Assembly (NCBI GenBank): GCA_003166955.1
Contig: PMUI01000067.1
Coordinates: forward strand, 1 to 64,000
Origin: Acidobacterium sp.
GTDB lineage: Bacteria; Acidobacteriota; Terriglobia; Terriglobales; Acidobacteriaceae
Length of the DNA: 64,000 nucleotides
Reading direction: 5' to 3'
Part shown: positions 41,277-51,210 of the stretch, piece by piece
Layout of the letters: every line of letters begins with the position of its first letter
Position numbering within the stretch: position 1 is the first letter of the stretch
Translations under genes and position numbers: made by a program
Notes under the pieces: generated by a model
Database searches by the model: none
What the model was told of the DNA's origin: nothing
The model's input: only the letters and a program-made list of their open reading frames with translations

Positions 41277-42569
41277 ATGGACGCGATGAGTCCTGCCGAA
41301 TCCGAGCTGCGCAAACGATGGACACGTATCCTGCCCGCGGTCTTCATCACCTACAGCCTCGCCTATCTCGATCGCGCCAATTACGGCTTCGGCGCGGCAG
41401 CGGGCCTTGCGCAAACACTGCACATCAGCGGTTACAAATCCTCGCTGCTGGGCGCGCTGTTTTTTTTCGGCTATTCTTTGCCGCAGGTACCGGGCGTCAT
41501 TCTGGTGCAGCGCTACAGTGCGCGGCTGCTCATCTTTGGCGCACTCGTCGCGTGGGGCGCGTTCGCGGCTCTCACCGGCGTCATCCGCTCCTTCTGGCTG
41601 CTCGCGCTCGATCGCACGCTGCTCGGCGTTGCCGAGAGCTTCGTATTTCCCGCGCTGCTCATCGTGCTCACGCGGTGGTTCGCCCGCGCCGAGCGCTCGC
41701 GCTCCAATTCGCTCATGCTCGTCGCCAATCCCATGACCGTGCTTTGGATGTCCGCCGCGACCGGTTTTCTGATTCATGCCTGGGGATGGCAGCTCGCCTT
41801 TATCCTTGAGGGCCTGGCCGCCGTGGTATGGGGCTTCTTCTGGCTGGCGCTCATGCGCGACCACCCATCCGAGGCGCCGTGGCTTAGCCCCGCCGCGCGG
41901 GCTGAACTCGAGCGCTCGCTTGAGCAGGAACAACAGCAGTTGCCTCAATTCGCCAATTTCTGGGCCGCGTTTCGCGAGCGCAACGTGGTCCGCCTGTGCA
42001 TCAATTATTTCTTCTGGAGCCTCGGCATCTACGGGTTCGTACTCTGGCTGCCGGTCGTGATCCGCAACGCCACCAAAGCAGAAATGGGCGCGACCGGACT
42101 CGTGTCGGCGGTACCCTATCTAGTCGCAGTCGTCGTCATGGTGGTCGTCTCGCACCTCTCTGATCGCCGAGGACAGCGCAGGAAATTTGTGTGGCCGCTG
42201 CTCGTGCTCGCCGGCCTTGCGCTCGCCGGATCGTACTTCGCCGTCGATCGCTCCTTGACCGTCGCCTACGCTTGCGTCATCGTAGCCGGCACCTGCATGT
42301 ACGCACCCTTCGGGCCCTTTTGGGCGATGGTGCCGGAGCTGCTGCCGCGCAATGTTGCCGGCGAAACCATGGCGCTCATCAATTGCGTGGGCGCACTGGG
42401 AGGATTCTTCGGAACCTTGCTGGTGGGCATGCTGCAGACCTTCACGGGCAGCCCGGCGGCGGGGTTCCTGCTGATGTCGCTGTCGCTTATCCTGTCGGGG
42501 GTGCTGCTCCTCGGCATGGAGCCGTTACCCCGCGAGCGTGACGAGCGGGTTCCGAAACTGGCAGGTTAG
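41277..42569 (+). CDS. MFS transporter, sugar-acid (anion:cation symporter) type
   Basis: A 430-residue permease with about twelve membrane helices and a central cytoplasmic loop. Signature sequences include FITYSLAYLDRANYGFG in helix 1, typical of the anion:cation symporter (ACS) branch that moves galactonate, glucarate and related acids. The gene begins 34 bases after the Asp-box protein and stands 9 bases before the xylonate dehydratase gene, so uptake of xylonate or a similar acid is the natural inference. Confidence 0.9.
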   Translation: MDAMSPAESELRKRWTRILPAVFITYSLAYLDRANYGFGAAAGLAQTLHISGYKSSLLGALFFFGYSLPQVPGVILVQRYSARLLIFGALVAWGAFAALTGVIRSFWLLALDRTLLGVAESFVFPALLIVLTRWFARAERSRSNSLMLVANPMTVLWMSAATGFLIHAWGWQLAFILEGLAAVVWGFFWLALMRDHPSEAPWLSPAARAELERSLEQEQQQLPQFANFWAAFRERNVVRLCINYFFWSLGIYGFVLWLPVVIRNATKAEMGATGLVSAVPYLVAVVVMVVVSHLSDRRGQRRKFVWPLLVLAGLALAGSYFAVDRSLTVAYACVIVAGTCMYAPFGPFWAMVPELLPRNVAGETMALINCVGALGGFFGTLLVGMLQTFTGSPAAGFLLMSLSLILSGVLLLGMEPLPRERDERVPKLAG

Positions 42570-42578
42570 CAGGAAGAC

Positions 42579-44588
42579 GTGAAGGCAATCAGGGAAATCA
42601 ACGTCGGTGAAGTGCTGGAGTCGCGCGATCTGGATCTGCGCGGTGTCGCGACGCATGCGCCTGGGCCCGCCGGCGCGTTGCCACTGACCGCCGAAATGCT
42701 GCTCACGCAGCCCTCGGGAAATTTGTTCGGCTTAACCATGAATGCCGGCATGGGCTGGGACCCGGCGCGCATGGGCGGACCCGAGGTGTTGATCCTGAGC
42801 ACCCACGGCGGTCTCCGTGCGCAGGACGGATCGCCCATTGCGCTCGGCTTCCACACCGGCCATTGGGAAGTCGGTCTGCTCGTCGCTGAAGCGGCGCGCG
42901 AACTCAAGGCGCTCGACGCGGTCCCCTTCGCCGGCGCATGCACCGATCCCTGCGACGGCCGAACCCAGGGCACAACCGGCATGCTTGATTCTTTGCCGTA
43001 TCGCAACGATGCCGCCATCGTGCTGCGCCGGCTCATGCGCTCGCTGCCCACGCGTGCAGGCGTCCTTGGTGTCGCCACCTGCGACAAGGGACTCCCCGCC
43101 ATGATGATGGCGCTCGCGTCGTCGCGAGAGCTGCCGTCGGTGCTTATTCCGGGTGGCGTCACGCTGCTGCCGGAAGACGGCGAAGATGCGGGCAGGATTC
43201 AGACCATCGGTGCGCGCTTCGCCCAGGGGCAGATCAGTTTGGAATATGCGGCGGATGTGGGTTGCAGGGCATGCGCCACGCCAGGCGGCGGCTGCCAGTT
43301 TCTGGGAACCGCGGCGACATCGCAGGTGGTGGCGGAAGCGCTGGGGCTCGCGCTTCCGCACACGGCGCTCGCGCCCTCGGGACAGCCGGTGTGGCTCGAT
43401 GCCGCGAAGCGATCCGCTGCCGCGCTGCTGCGGCTGCGAGAGATTGGAGTGGGGACGCGCGACATTCTGACCGACGCCGCCTTCGAGAACGCGATGGTGG
43501 TGTACGCGGCGTTCGGTGGGTCGACGAATCTTCTGCTGCATGTGCCGGCGATCGCGCAGGCGGCTGGCCGCAGACGTCCTGAAGTGGCGGACTGGATACG
43601 CGTGAATCGCGAGGTGCCACGCATCGTCGATGCGCTGCCGAATGGACCGCGAAATTTTGCGACGGTGCAGGTATTCCTTGCCGGCGGGGTGCCTGAGGTG
43701 ATGCTGCATCTGCGCGCGGCGGGATTGCTCAACAGCAAAGCGATGACAGCCGCGGGCGTCACCCTGGGCGAGTGTCTGGACTGGTGGGAGCACAGCGAGC
43801 GCCGCAGGGCGCTGCAACAGAATCTCCGTGAACGCGACGGCATCGACGCCGATGACGTGATTTGTTCGCCTGAGAACGCGCGCGCTCGCGGGCTGACCTC
43901 GACCATCTGTTTTCCTAAAGGCAATCTTGCGCCTGAGGGCTCCGTGGTCAAGAGCACCGCAATCGATCCCAGCCTCATCGGCGACGACGGCGTCTTCTTC
44001 CATCGCGGTCCCGCGCGCATCTTCACCCTCGAAAGCGACGCGATCGGCGCGATCCGCACCGGCCGCATCGCAGCCGGCGACGTGATGGTGCTCGTATGCT
44101 GCGGCCCAAGGGGCGCGGGAATGCAGGAGATTTACCAGATTACAGCGGCGCTGAAGGCCCTGCCGCATTGCCGGCACGTCGCCCTGCTCACCGACGGCCG
44201 CTTCAGCGGCGTCTCCACCGGCCCGTGCATTGGCCACATCTCGCCTGAGGCGCTGGCCGATGGACCGATCGGAAAACTTCGCGAGGGAGACACGATCGAG
44301 ATTCGCATCGATCGCGGCAATCTCACCGCCACCGTGGATCTGGTGGGCGAGAATGGCGAGCAATTCGGAGCCGATGAAGGCTCGCGTCGCCTGGCCTCTC
44401 GCGCCTCGCGCCCGGACTTGCAACCGCACCCAGCGCTGCCGGACGACACGCGCCTCTGGGCAGCGATGGTCGAGGCCAGCGGCGGCATCTGGGGCGGTTG
44501 CGTTTACGATGTCGACGCGATTACTGCGCGGCTGGCGAGCCACGGCCACAACGCGAAGACCGCAACGGAATTGAAGGAGACAACGTGA
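42579..44588 (+). CDS. IlvD/Edd-type sugar-acid dehydratase, YjhG/YagF (D-xylonate) group
   Basis: A 669-residue iron-sulfur dehydratase starting with GTG (agga upstream). The cluster cysteines are in [18 protein letters not shown] and [12 protein letters not shown]. The long sequence and N-terminal [27 protein letters not shown] are typical of YjhG/YagF proteins, which turn D-xylonate into 2-keto-3-deoxy-D-xylonate. The last codons overlap the next gene as GTGA. The downstream FAH-family dehydratase and aldehyde dehydrogenase complete the lower Weimberg route, which supports the substrate. Confidence 0.92.
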   Translation: MKAIREINVGEVLESRDLDLRGVATHAPGPAGALPLTAEMLLTQPSGNLFGLTMNAGMGWDPARMGGPEVLILSTHGGLRAQDGSPIALGFHTGHWEVGLLVAEAARELKALDAVPFAGACTDPCDGRTQGTTGMLDSLPYRNDAAIVLRRLMRSLPTRAGVLGVATCDKGLPAMMMALASSRELPSVLIPGGVTLLPEDGEDAGRIQTIGARFAQGQISLEYAADVGCRACATPGGGCQFLGTAATSQVVAEALGLALPHTALAPSGQPVWLDAAKRSAAALLRLREIGVGTRDILTDAAFENAMVVYAAFGGSTNLLLHVPAIAQAAGRRRPEVADWIRVNREVPRIVDALPNGPRNFATVQVFLAGGVPEVMLHLRAAGLLNSKAMTAAGVTLGECLDWWEHSERRRALQQNLRERDGIDADDVICSPENARARGLTSTICFPKGNLAPEGSVVKSTAIDPSLIGDDGVFFHRGPARIFTLESDAIGAIRTGRIAAGDVMVLVCCGPRGAGMQEIYQITAALKALPHCRHVALLTDGRFSGVSTGPCIGHISPEALADGPIGKLREGDTIEIRIDRGNLTATVDLVGENGEQFGADEGSRRLASRASRPDLQPHPALPDDTRLWAAMVEASGGIWGGCVYDVDAITARLASHGHNAKTATELKETT

Positions 44589-45412
44589 TCCTGTATCGAA
44601 CATCGGATGGGCTGGTGGTGGTGGAGGACAACAAGACTTACGTTGTTGGAGAGACGCTGGACGAACTCGTGGCGCGTCAGGATGCGCAGGCGTTTTTGGC
44701 AGAGCGGGTTCAAAGCGGAGAAACAGTGGCTGCGCCGCGTGCGGCGCAGTTGCTGGCGCCGATCGGTAGCCAGGAGGTGTGGGCGGCGGGCGTCACATAT
44801 TTACGCAGCCGCGCCGCGCGCATGGCCGAGTCGAAGGATGCGAGCGGCGGCGATTTTTACGACCGCGTGTATTCGGCGGAGCGGCCGGAGCTGTTCTTCA
44901 AATCGCTGGCGCACAAAGTGGTGGGGCCGGGCGCGCCCGTCGGCCTGCGCAGCGATGCACACTGGTCCGTGCCGGAGCCGGAGCTGGCGCTGCTGATCGA
45001 TCCGCGCGGCCAGATCATCGGCTACACCATCGGCAATGATATGAGCTCGCGCGACATTGAGGGGCAGAACCCGCTCTATCTGCCCCAGGCGAAGGTTTAC
45101 AACCGCAGCTGCGCGCTGGGGCCGGGCATTCTGATCACGGAACAGCCGTTGCCATCCGCAACGCGCATTTCAATCGCGATTGTGCGCGCGGGACAGGCTG
45201 CGTTTGCGGGCGAGACGACGCTGGCGCAGATGAAACGCAGTCCGCAGGAGCTGGTCGACTACCTCTATCGCGATCAGACTTTTCCTTTCGGCAGTTTTCT
45301 GCTGACGGGAACCGGCATCGTTCCCCCGGATTCCTTTACGCTGGAGAAGGGCGACACCGTGCGGATCGGCATTGACGGAATCGGCGAGCTGGTGAATCCC
45401 GTCGATGCGTGA
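44585..45412 (+). CDS. FAH-family 2-keto-3-deoxy-sugar-acid dehydratase
   Basis: A 275-residue protein of the fumarylacetoacetate hydrolase superfamily. The GTG at 44585 has aaggag six bases upstream and overlaps the previous stop by four bases. Metal-binding region: [17 protein letters not shown], with acidic ligands; [25 protein letters not shown] is the typical following block. In this operon it probably acts as 2-keto-3-deoxy-D-xylonate dehydratase (as XylX in Caulobacter), giving 2-oxoglutarate semialdehyde. The assignment rests on context; the fold alone does not give the substrate. Confidence 0.88.
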   Translation: MILYRTSDGLVVVEDNKTYVVGETLDELVARQDAQAFLAERVQSGETVAAPRAAQLLAPIGSQEVWAAGVTYLRSRAARMAESKDASGGDFYDRVYSAERPELFFKSLAHKVVGPGAPVGLRSDAHWSVPEPELALLIDPRGQIIGYTIGNDMSSRDIEGQNPLYLPQAKVYNRSCALGPGILITEQPLPSATRISIAIVRAGQAAFAGETTLAQMKRSPQELVDYLYRDQTFPFGSFLLTGTGIVPPDSFTLEKGDTVRIGIDGIGELVNPVDA

Positions 45413-45440
45413 GACGCTCTAAAACGCGAGGAGATGTGCG

Positions 45441-46973
45441 ATGCCAACAGCGGTAGCAACGGCGAAGGTTTTGATCGGTGGCGAGTGGCGGGACTCGGAT
45501 GCGGAAAGCATCTTCGAGCCGGAGAATCCGGCGACTGGCGAGAAGCTGGGTCGCGAATTTCCGATGAGCCGATGGAGCGACTGCGACCGCGCGCTCTCGG
45601 CAGCCGTCGAGGCAGCGCACCAGCTGGAGCAAATTTCGTCTGAGAAGATTGCCGCCTTTCTCGATGCCTATGCCGCGGAGCTGGAAGCGAACGCGGCCGC
45701 CATCGTGCAGGCCGCGCACGAAGAAACAGCGCTGCCGATATCGCCTCGATTAAAGGATGTGGAACTGCCGCGCACCACCGATCAGTTGCGGCAGGCAGCC
45801 GCGGCCGCGCGCCAGGGAACATGGCGCCGCGTGACCATCGACCGTCAGCGCAACCTGGCTTCGTGTTTCGCGCCCATCGGCCCGGTCGTCGTCTTCGGTC
45901 CCAACAATTTCCCCTTTGCGTTCAACGGCGTGAGCGGCGGAGATTTCGCCGCCGCCATCGCCGCCGGCAATCCGGTAATCGCCAAGGCCCACCCGCTGCA
46001 TGCCTACACGTCGCAGTTGATGGCAGAGGCAGCGGCCAAAGCGCTGCTGGGCTCCGGCCTGCCTGCCGCGACCGTGCAGATGATCTACAAAGTGAACCAC
46101 GACACCGGAACCAGGCTGGTCAGCGATCCCCGCATCGGCGCCGTCGGATTCACGGGCAGCAAAGGCGCGGGGCTGAAGCTGAAGCATGCCGCCGATGAGG
46201 CAGGCAAACCCATCTACCTCGAAATGTCCAGCCTGAATCCAGTGATCTTTCTGCCAGAGGGGCTGAAGGAGAACACACAGAAGTGGGCGAAGGAACTTGC
46301 CGACAGCTGCACCGCCGGATCGGGCCAGTTCTGCACGCGCCCAAACCTCGCCCTCCTCATCGCGAGCGACGTGACCGAGACCTTCCTTCAGGAACTCACC
46401 GGGGCCTTCAACAGCCGCGAGCCGCACGCCCTCCTCTCCGCCACCACGCTCAATCAGCTGCACGAGTCAATCGAGGCTCTCCAGGCCGCCGGCGCTGCCG
46501 TCGTCACCGGAGGCAGGAACCTGCCGGGCAGCGGCTATCGTTATGCGAGCACGCTGTTGCGCGTCCCGGGCAAGACATTTCTTTCCGCTCCGCATCGGCT
46601 TCAGCGCGAAGCCTTCGGCAATGAAGTCATGGCCATCGTCGCCGCCAACGAGGCCGAGCTCCTGCAGGTGTTGGAGCAGCTCGAAGGCAATCTCACCGGC
46701 TGCTTCTATTCGTCCGCATTGGGCGCCGACGACGCGCTCTATGCGCGCCTGGCTCCGGTGTTGCGGCGCAGAGTGGGTCGCCTCCTCAACGACAAAATGC
46801 CGACCGGCGTCGCGGTCAGCCCAGCGATGAATCACGGCGGCCCATATCCGGCCACCGGCCATCCCGGCTTCACTGCCGTCGGAATTCCGGCGTCCATCGC
46901 CCGCTTTACCGCGCTCCACTGCTACGACAACGTCCGCCCGGATCGCCTGCCCGCTTTCCTCCGCGGAGAATGA
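45441..46973 (+). CDS. 2-oxoglutarate semialdehyde (2,5-dioxovalerate) dehydrogenase
   Basis: A 510-residue aldehyde dehydrogenase of the NADP-type ketoglutarate-semialdehyde group. Catalytic residues: Cys 298 in AGSGQFCTRPNLA and Glu 261 in IYLEMSSLNPV; FGPNNFPFAF is the expected substrate-region motif and GFTGSKGAG the cofactor loop. It follows the FAH-family gene by 28 bases with an aggag site. It produces 2-oxoglutarate, the end of the Weimberg pathway, and closes the operon; the convergent efflux gene ends 3 bases later. Confidence 0.93.
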   Translation: MPTAVATAKVLIGGEWRDSDAESIFEPENPATGEKLGREFPMSRWSDCDRALSAAVEAAHQLEQISSEKIAAFLDAYAAELEANAAAIVQAAHEETALPISPRLKDVELPRTTDQLRQAAAAARQGTWRRVTIDRQRNLASCFAPIGPVVVFGPNNFPFAFNGVSGGDFAAAIAAGNPVIAKAHPLHAYTSQLMAEAAAKALLGSGLPAATVQMIYKVNHDTGTRLVSDPRIGAVGFTGSKGAGLKLKHAADEAGKPIYLEMSSLNPVIFLPEGLKENTQKWAKELADSCTAGSGQFCTRPNLALLIASDVTETFLQELTGAFNSREPHALLSATTLNQLHESIEALQAAGAAVVTGGRNLPGSGYRYASTLLRVPGKTFLSAPHRLQREAFGNEVMAIVAANEAELLQVLEQLEGNLTGCFYSSALGADDALYARLAPVLRRRVGRLLNDKMPTGVAVSPAMNHGGPYPATGHPGFTAVGIPASIARFTALHCYDNVRPDRLPAFLRGE

Positions 46974-46976
46974 TCC

Positions 46977-49900
46977 TCAGATTTCCTCGCTGTTGTTGTT
47001 GCGCAGTTCGCGCGCCAGGTCCTGCTTCGAAGTGAAGCGCCGCACCAGCAGCGGCATGACGAAGAGGATGGCGAAGACTGTCGTGATCATGCCGCCCACC
47101 ACCACGCGCGCCAGCGGCTGCTGCGCCTGAGCACCGATGCTGGTGGCGATCGCCGCGGGCAGCAGTCCAATGCCGGCGGCCATGCAGGCCATCACGACTG
47201 GACGCATCTCGTCGAGACAGCCCTTCTCCAGCCCGCGCTCCAGGCCCTCTTCGCGCTGGGCACGCCGTATGCCCGATAGAAATACGACAGCCCCCAGGGT
47301 CGCGACACCGGTGAGCGATGTAAACCCGACCGCGGCCGAAATGCTGAACGCCGTTCGCGTGATGAACAGCGACAGAATTCCCCCGATCGCCGCGAAGGGC
47401 AGCGTCCCGATCACGATGAACGCGTCGCGCCAGGTTCGGAACTGGATGTAAAGCAGGATGAGGATCACTGCGAGGCTGACCGGGATGATCAGCGCGAGAC
47501 GGCGCTGCTCCTTCTTCAGGCTGTCGAACTCGCCGGCCCACGTGTATTCGTATCCGGATGGCAACTTCACCTGGTCCTCCATGCGATCCTGCAGATCCAG
47601 AATCGCGCTCGCCAAATCGCGCCCACGCACGCTGAACTTGATGGGAATGTAGCGGCGCCCGCCCTCGTGATAGATCATGAAAGCGCCGTTGCGGATCGTC
47701 ACATTAGCCACCATCCCCAGCTGCACCTGGTTTCCGTCGGGCGTCGGCAGCAGGATGCGGGAAATCGCATCCGGCGTGTTGCGAAAATCCGGCGCGTAGC
47801 GAACCGCGAAGTCGAACCGGCGGTCATTGTCGATGATCTGCGTGACCGGTGCGCCGCCTACCGCGGCCTGCACAACATTGTTGATGTCCTGCGGCTGAAG
47901 GCCGTAACGCGCCGCCTTCGTGCGGTCGATCGAAACCAGCAGGCTCGGCTGCCCCGCCACGTCGAACACGCCGACGTCGGTAATGCCCGGGACTTTCTGC
48001 ATAATGCCGGCAATCTGCCCCGCAATCTTCGTCAGCTCCTCGAAATCGTTGCCGAAAAGCTTGAGTGAGTTTTCCCCCTTTACACCAGACATCGCCTCTT
48101 CCACGTTGTCCTGAATGTTCTGCGAAAAGTTGAAATCGACGCCAGGATACTGCTCGAAACTGTGGCTGATCGCGGCGATCAACTGCTCCTTATCCCCGTG
48201 GAATTGCGGCCGCCAATCGGCGACTGGTTTCAGGTCGGCGAGGAATTCAATGTTGTTAAACGTGCTCACGTCGGTGCCGTCATCCGGCCTGCCCATCTGC
48301 GAAACCACCTGCGTCACTTCCGGATACGCCCGCAGCGTCGCGCGAATATCGTCCGCCATTCTCTCCGAAGACTGAAACGAAATGTCCTGCTGCATATCCG
48401 CGCGAATCCACAGATTGCCTTCCTCCAGCGCCGGCATGAATTCGCCACCAACGAAGTGGAACAGCACCACCGCGCAGCCCAGCGCGACAAACGCAATGAT
48501 CCAGGCGACTCCTCCAAACTGAAGAGCCCGATTCAGCCCGCGATCGTAATGACGACGGAAAAACCCGCTCAGCCACGTCTCCTTCGCTTCGCCCTTCACG
48601 TTCACGTTCTTCGGAGTGGCCAGCGAGGCCAGCACTGGAGCAAAGATCAGCGCGAAGATCAGCGCTCCGGTTAGCGCAAAGCCGTAGGTCACCGACATAG
48701 GCGCAAAGATCTTTCCCGGAACCCCTTGCATCGTAAACAGCGGGATAAAGGCGACCAGAATGATTAGCGTCGCGAACAGCACAGGCGTAGCCGCATCCGC
48801 GACGCCCGCGAGAATCAGATCGAAAATCTCTTCACCCTCGATCCGCCGCGACACTTTGCGGTAAACGCTCTCCAGCACGACGATCGATGCGTCGACGAGG
48901 ATGCCGAAATCGATCGCGCCAATGGAAATCAGGTTAGCTGACTGATTCGTCAGCACCATCAGGCTGAACGCAAACAGAACCGCAAACGGAATCGTGATGG
49001 CCGCAATCAGCGTGATGCGCCAGTCGCCCAGCATACTCAGCAGCACCAGCGTCACCAGTGTGAGCCCCAATAGAACGATGTGCCGCACCGTGGACGTTGT
49101 GATGTGAATCAGTTTGGTCCGGTCGTAGATAGTGCTGATGTGCATGCCAGGCGGCAACAGATTCCCATGGTTCAGGTGGTCGATCTTCTCGTGCAGCGCT
49201 GCGAGCGCGGGCAACGACTTAGCCCCTTTCTGCAGCAGCACGATTGCCTGAACTATGTCGGGATCGTCATTGTGCTCGAAGTCGCTGCGGCCTACCTTCC
49301 CCAGACGCGGCTGATGGCCTTCCTGCACGTTCGACACATCCTGCAGCAGTACAGGCACTCCGTTCCGCTCCGCCACCACGATATTGCGCATATCGTCGAG
49401 CGAATGCAGCAGGCCGATGCCGCGCACGTTCACGCTCTGACTGCCGATCGTGAGATAGTTGCCGCCGGCGTTCGCATTGCTGCTGGTTACAGCGTTGACC
49501 AACTGGGTCATGGTCACGCCGTACGTCGCCAGCTTGTTTGGATCGACCTCTGCCTGATACTGCCGCGTCGTGCCTCCGAAAGTCGCAACGTCGATGATGC
49601 CCGGAACCTGTTTGATCTCGCGAACCAGCAGCCAATCCTGCGTGGCCTTGAGTTCATTGAGCGAGTATCCTGGCCCGGTGAGCTGATAGCGGTAAATCTC
49701 GCCCACCGGCGATTCCGGCGAGAGCTGCGGCTGCAGATTGTTGGGCAGCGTCACCTGCTGCAGCCGATTCAGCGCCTCCTGCCGATCCGTAAAGTAATCG
49801 CTGTCGAAGGCGAAATACATCTTCACGTCGCTCAACCCAAAAATGCTGATGGACCGGATCTGATCCAGTTGCGGCGTGCCGTACAGCCCGGTCTCCAGCG

Positions 49901-50099
49901 GGATCGTAACCTGCTGCTCCATCTCCTCCGCGGACCACGACGGATACTGCGTAATGAATTCCACCATCGGCGGCGACGGATCGGGGTACGCCTCGATGTC
50001 CAGCTGCAGGAAGGCATACGCGCCGATCGCCAGCATCGCGAGAAACACGATAAGGACGACATTGCGATAGCGGAGGAGAACGCGGATCAGCGCTTGCAT
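46977..50099 (-). CDS. RND efflux pump inner-membrane protein, CzcA/CusA-like
   Basis: A 1040-residue proton-driven efflux permease with the usual twelve helices and two large periplasmic loops. Helix 4 has GAIDFGILVDASIVVLESVYR with the two acidic residues of proton relay; PSWSAEEMEQQVTIPLE near the N-terminus is the heavy-metal efflux (HME) signature. I cannot decide between copper/silver and cobalt/zinc/nickel from the sequence. It is the third gene of a TolC-adaptor-RND operon, one base after the adaptor stop. Confidence 0.93.
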   Translation of the reverse strand: MQALIRVLLRYRNVVLIVFLAMLAIGAYAFLQLDIEAYPDPSPPMVEFITQYPSWSAEEMEQQVTIPLETGLYGTPQLDQIRSISIFGLSDVKMYFAFDSDYFTDRQEALNRLQQVTLPNNLQPQLSPESPVGEIYRYQLTGPGYSLNELKATQDWLLVREIKQVPGIIDVATFGGTTRQYQAEVDPNKLATYGVTMTQLVNAVTSSNANAGGNYLTIGSQSVNVRGIGLLHSLDDMRNIVVAERNGVPVLLQDVSNVQEGHQPRLGKVGRSDFEHNDDPDIVQAIVLLQKGAKSLPALAALHEKIDHLNHGNLLPPGMHISTIYDRTKLIHITTSTVRHIVLLGLTLVTLVLLSMLGDWRITLIAAITIPFAVLFAFSLMVLTNQSANLISIGAIDFGILVDASIVVLESVYRKVSRRIEGEEIFDLILAGVADAATPVLFATLIILVAFIPLFTMQGVPGKIFAPMSVTYGFALTGALIFALIFAPVLASLATPKNVNVKGEAKETWLSGFFRRHYDRGLNRALQFGGVAWIIAFVALGCAVVLFHFVGGEFMPALEEGNLWIRADMQQDISFQSSERMADDIRATLRAYPEVTQVVSQMGRPDDGTDVSTFNNIEFLADLKPVADWRPQFHGDKEQLIAAISHSFEQYPGVDFNFSQNIQDNVEEAMSGVKGENSLKLFGNDFEELTKIAGQIAGIMQKVPGITDVGVFDVAGQPSLLVSIDRTKAARYGLQPQDINNVVQAAVGGAPVTQIIDNDRRFDFAVRYAPDFRNTPDAISRILLPTPDGNQVQLGMVANVTIRNGAFMIYHEGGRRYIPIKFSVRGRDLASAILDLQDRMEDQVKLPSGYEYTWAGEFDSLKKEQRRLALIIPVSLAVILILLYIQFRTWRDAFIVIGTLPFAAIGGILSLFITRTAFSISAAVGFTSLTGVATLGAVVFLSGIRRAQREEGLERGLEKGCLDEMRPVVMACMAAGIGLLPAAIATSIGAQAQQPLARVVVGGMITTVFAILFVMPLLVRRFTSKQDLARELRNNNSEEI

Positions 50100-50100
50100 G

Positions 50101-51210
50101 CTACTGGGCCTCTTCCGCGCGCAGCAGCTCTGCTCCCGCTGTCACCACCCTGTCGCCGTCGTTCAGGCCCTGCGCGATCTCGTCGTTGTCCGCGTGCGTT
50201 TCGCCAAGCGTAACCGTGCGCCGCACATATTTGGCTGGTAAGCTGCCGTTCGCCTCCGCCATCTCGACAAAGACAAACGCCTCGCGCCCGTTCTGAATCA
50301 CGGCGGTCGCCGGAACAGCAAAAACGCTTCGCGGGGGCCCCACCACCGCCATGTTCGCGTACATCTGCGGCTTCAGCCGATGACCGGGATTCGGCAGTAC
50401 CACGCGCACTTTCAGCGTCAGTGACACAGGATCGACCGCATCGGAAATATTGTCGATAGCACCATGCAGCGTGAGCCCCGGATACCCGTTGACCGTGATC
50501 TCCGTCTGCTCCCCGGCGCGAATCGAGCCCTGATCGCGCGGATACAGGTCGCCCACTACCCAGATCGTGTCGATATCCGCGATCGTCGCGATGGTCGTCG
50601 CATTGTCCAGCGACCGCTGCAGCTCGCCCGGCCCCGTTTGCACATCCAGGACCACGCCGGAGATGGGCGCCACAATGGCGACCACGTCCGACGTATCGTT
50701 CTCGCTGAACCCCAGAAGATGCAGCGCCTGCCGCGCGCGCTCCAGCTCGGAGTGGTCAGAATCGTCCAGCGCCTTCAGATCGTCGTAGTCGCGCTGAGCC
50801 ATCACCTCGTGCTGCAGAAGTTCCTTTGCCCGGTTCAGTTGCAGATCGGCGCGCGCAGCTTCGATCCGCGCCTTCTCGAAATCCGACCGCCCCTGGGCGG
50901 CGTCGCTGCTCTCGAGCGTGCCAATCTTCTGTCCTTTGTGAACTTCCTGCCCCGGCAAAATGCTCAGCGAGAGCACGCGCCCGCTGATCAGCGGATAGAT
51001 GTGCACCATCGCCGTCGGGTTCGCCATAACGTGCGCGGGCAGAACCAGCCGGTTCGCCACCTGTTGTTGGTGGACCGTGACGGTTTCCACCACGCGTTCC
51101 TTCGGCGTCGCGGTTTGCGGAGGTGTCTCGTTGCGATGGCACGCCACCGTAGTCAGCGCCAGCAGCGTGGCCACTGTGGCGCTATAGAAGCTGAGTTTGT
51201 GCCGTTTCAT
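50101..51210 (-). CDS. Periplasmic adaptor (membrane fusion) subunit, lipoprotein
   Basis: A 369-residue HlyD/CusB-type adaptor. The signal sequence ends at TVACHRNE, a plausible lipobox with Cys 24 as the lipid anchor. Lipoyl-like halves (GRVLSLSILPGQEVHKGQKIG and IVAPISGVVLDVQTG) surround a coiled-coil hairpin (about residues 115-160); a barrel and membrane-proximal domain follow (NGYPGLTLHGAIDNISDAVDP). Its ATG overlaps the outer-membrane gene's stop as ATGA, so expression is coupled. There is no His-rich metal-binding tail. Confidence 0.92.
   Translation of the reverse strand: MKRHKLSFYSATVATLLALTTVACHRNETPPQTATPKERVVETVTVHQQQVANRLVLPAHVMANPTAMVHIYPLISGRVLSLSILPGQEVHKGQKIGTLESSDAAQGRSDFEKARIEAARADLQLNRAKELLQHEVMAQRDYDDLKALDDSDHSELERARQALHLLGFSENDTSDVVAIVAPISGVVLDVQTGPGELQRSLDNATTIATIADIDTIWVVGDLYPRDQGSIRAGEQTEITVNGYPGLTLHGAIDNISDAVDPVSLTLKVRVVLPNPGHRLKPQMYANMAVVGPPRSVFAVPATAVIQNGREAFVFVEMAEANGSLPAKYVRRTVTLGETHADNDEIAQGLNDGDRVVTAGAELLRAEEAQ

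Noticed and set aside
42732-44603. A 623-codon open frame antisense to the xylonate dehydratase
   Set aside because: No family features; the sense strand has all dehydratase motifs.
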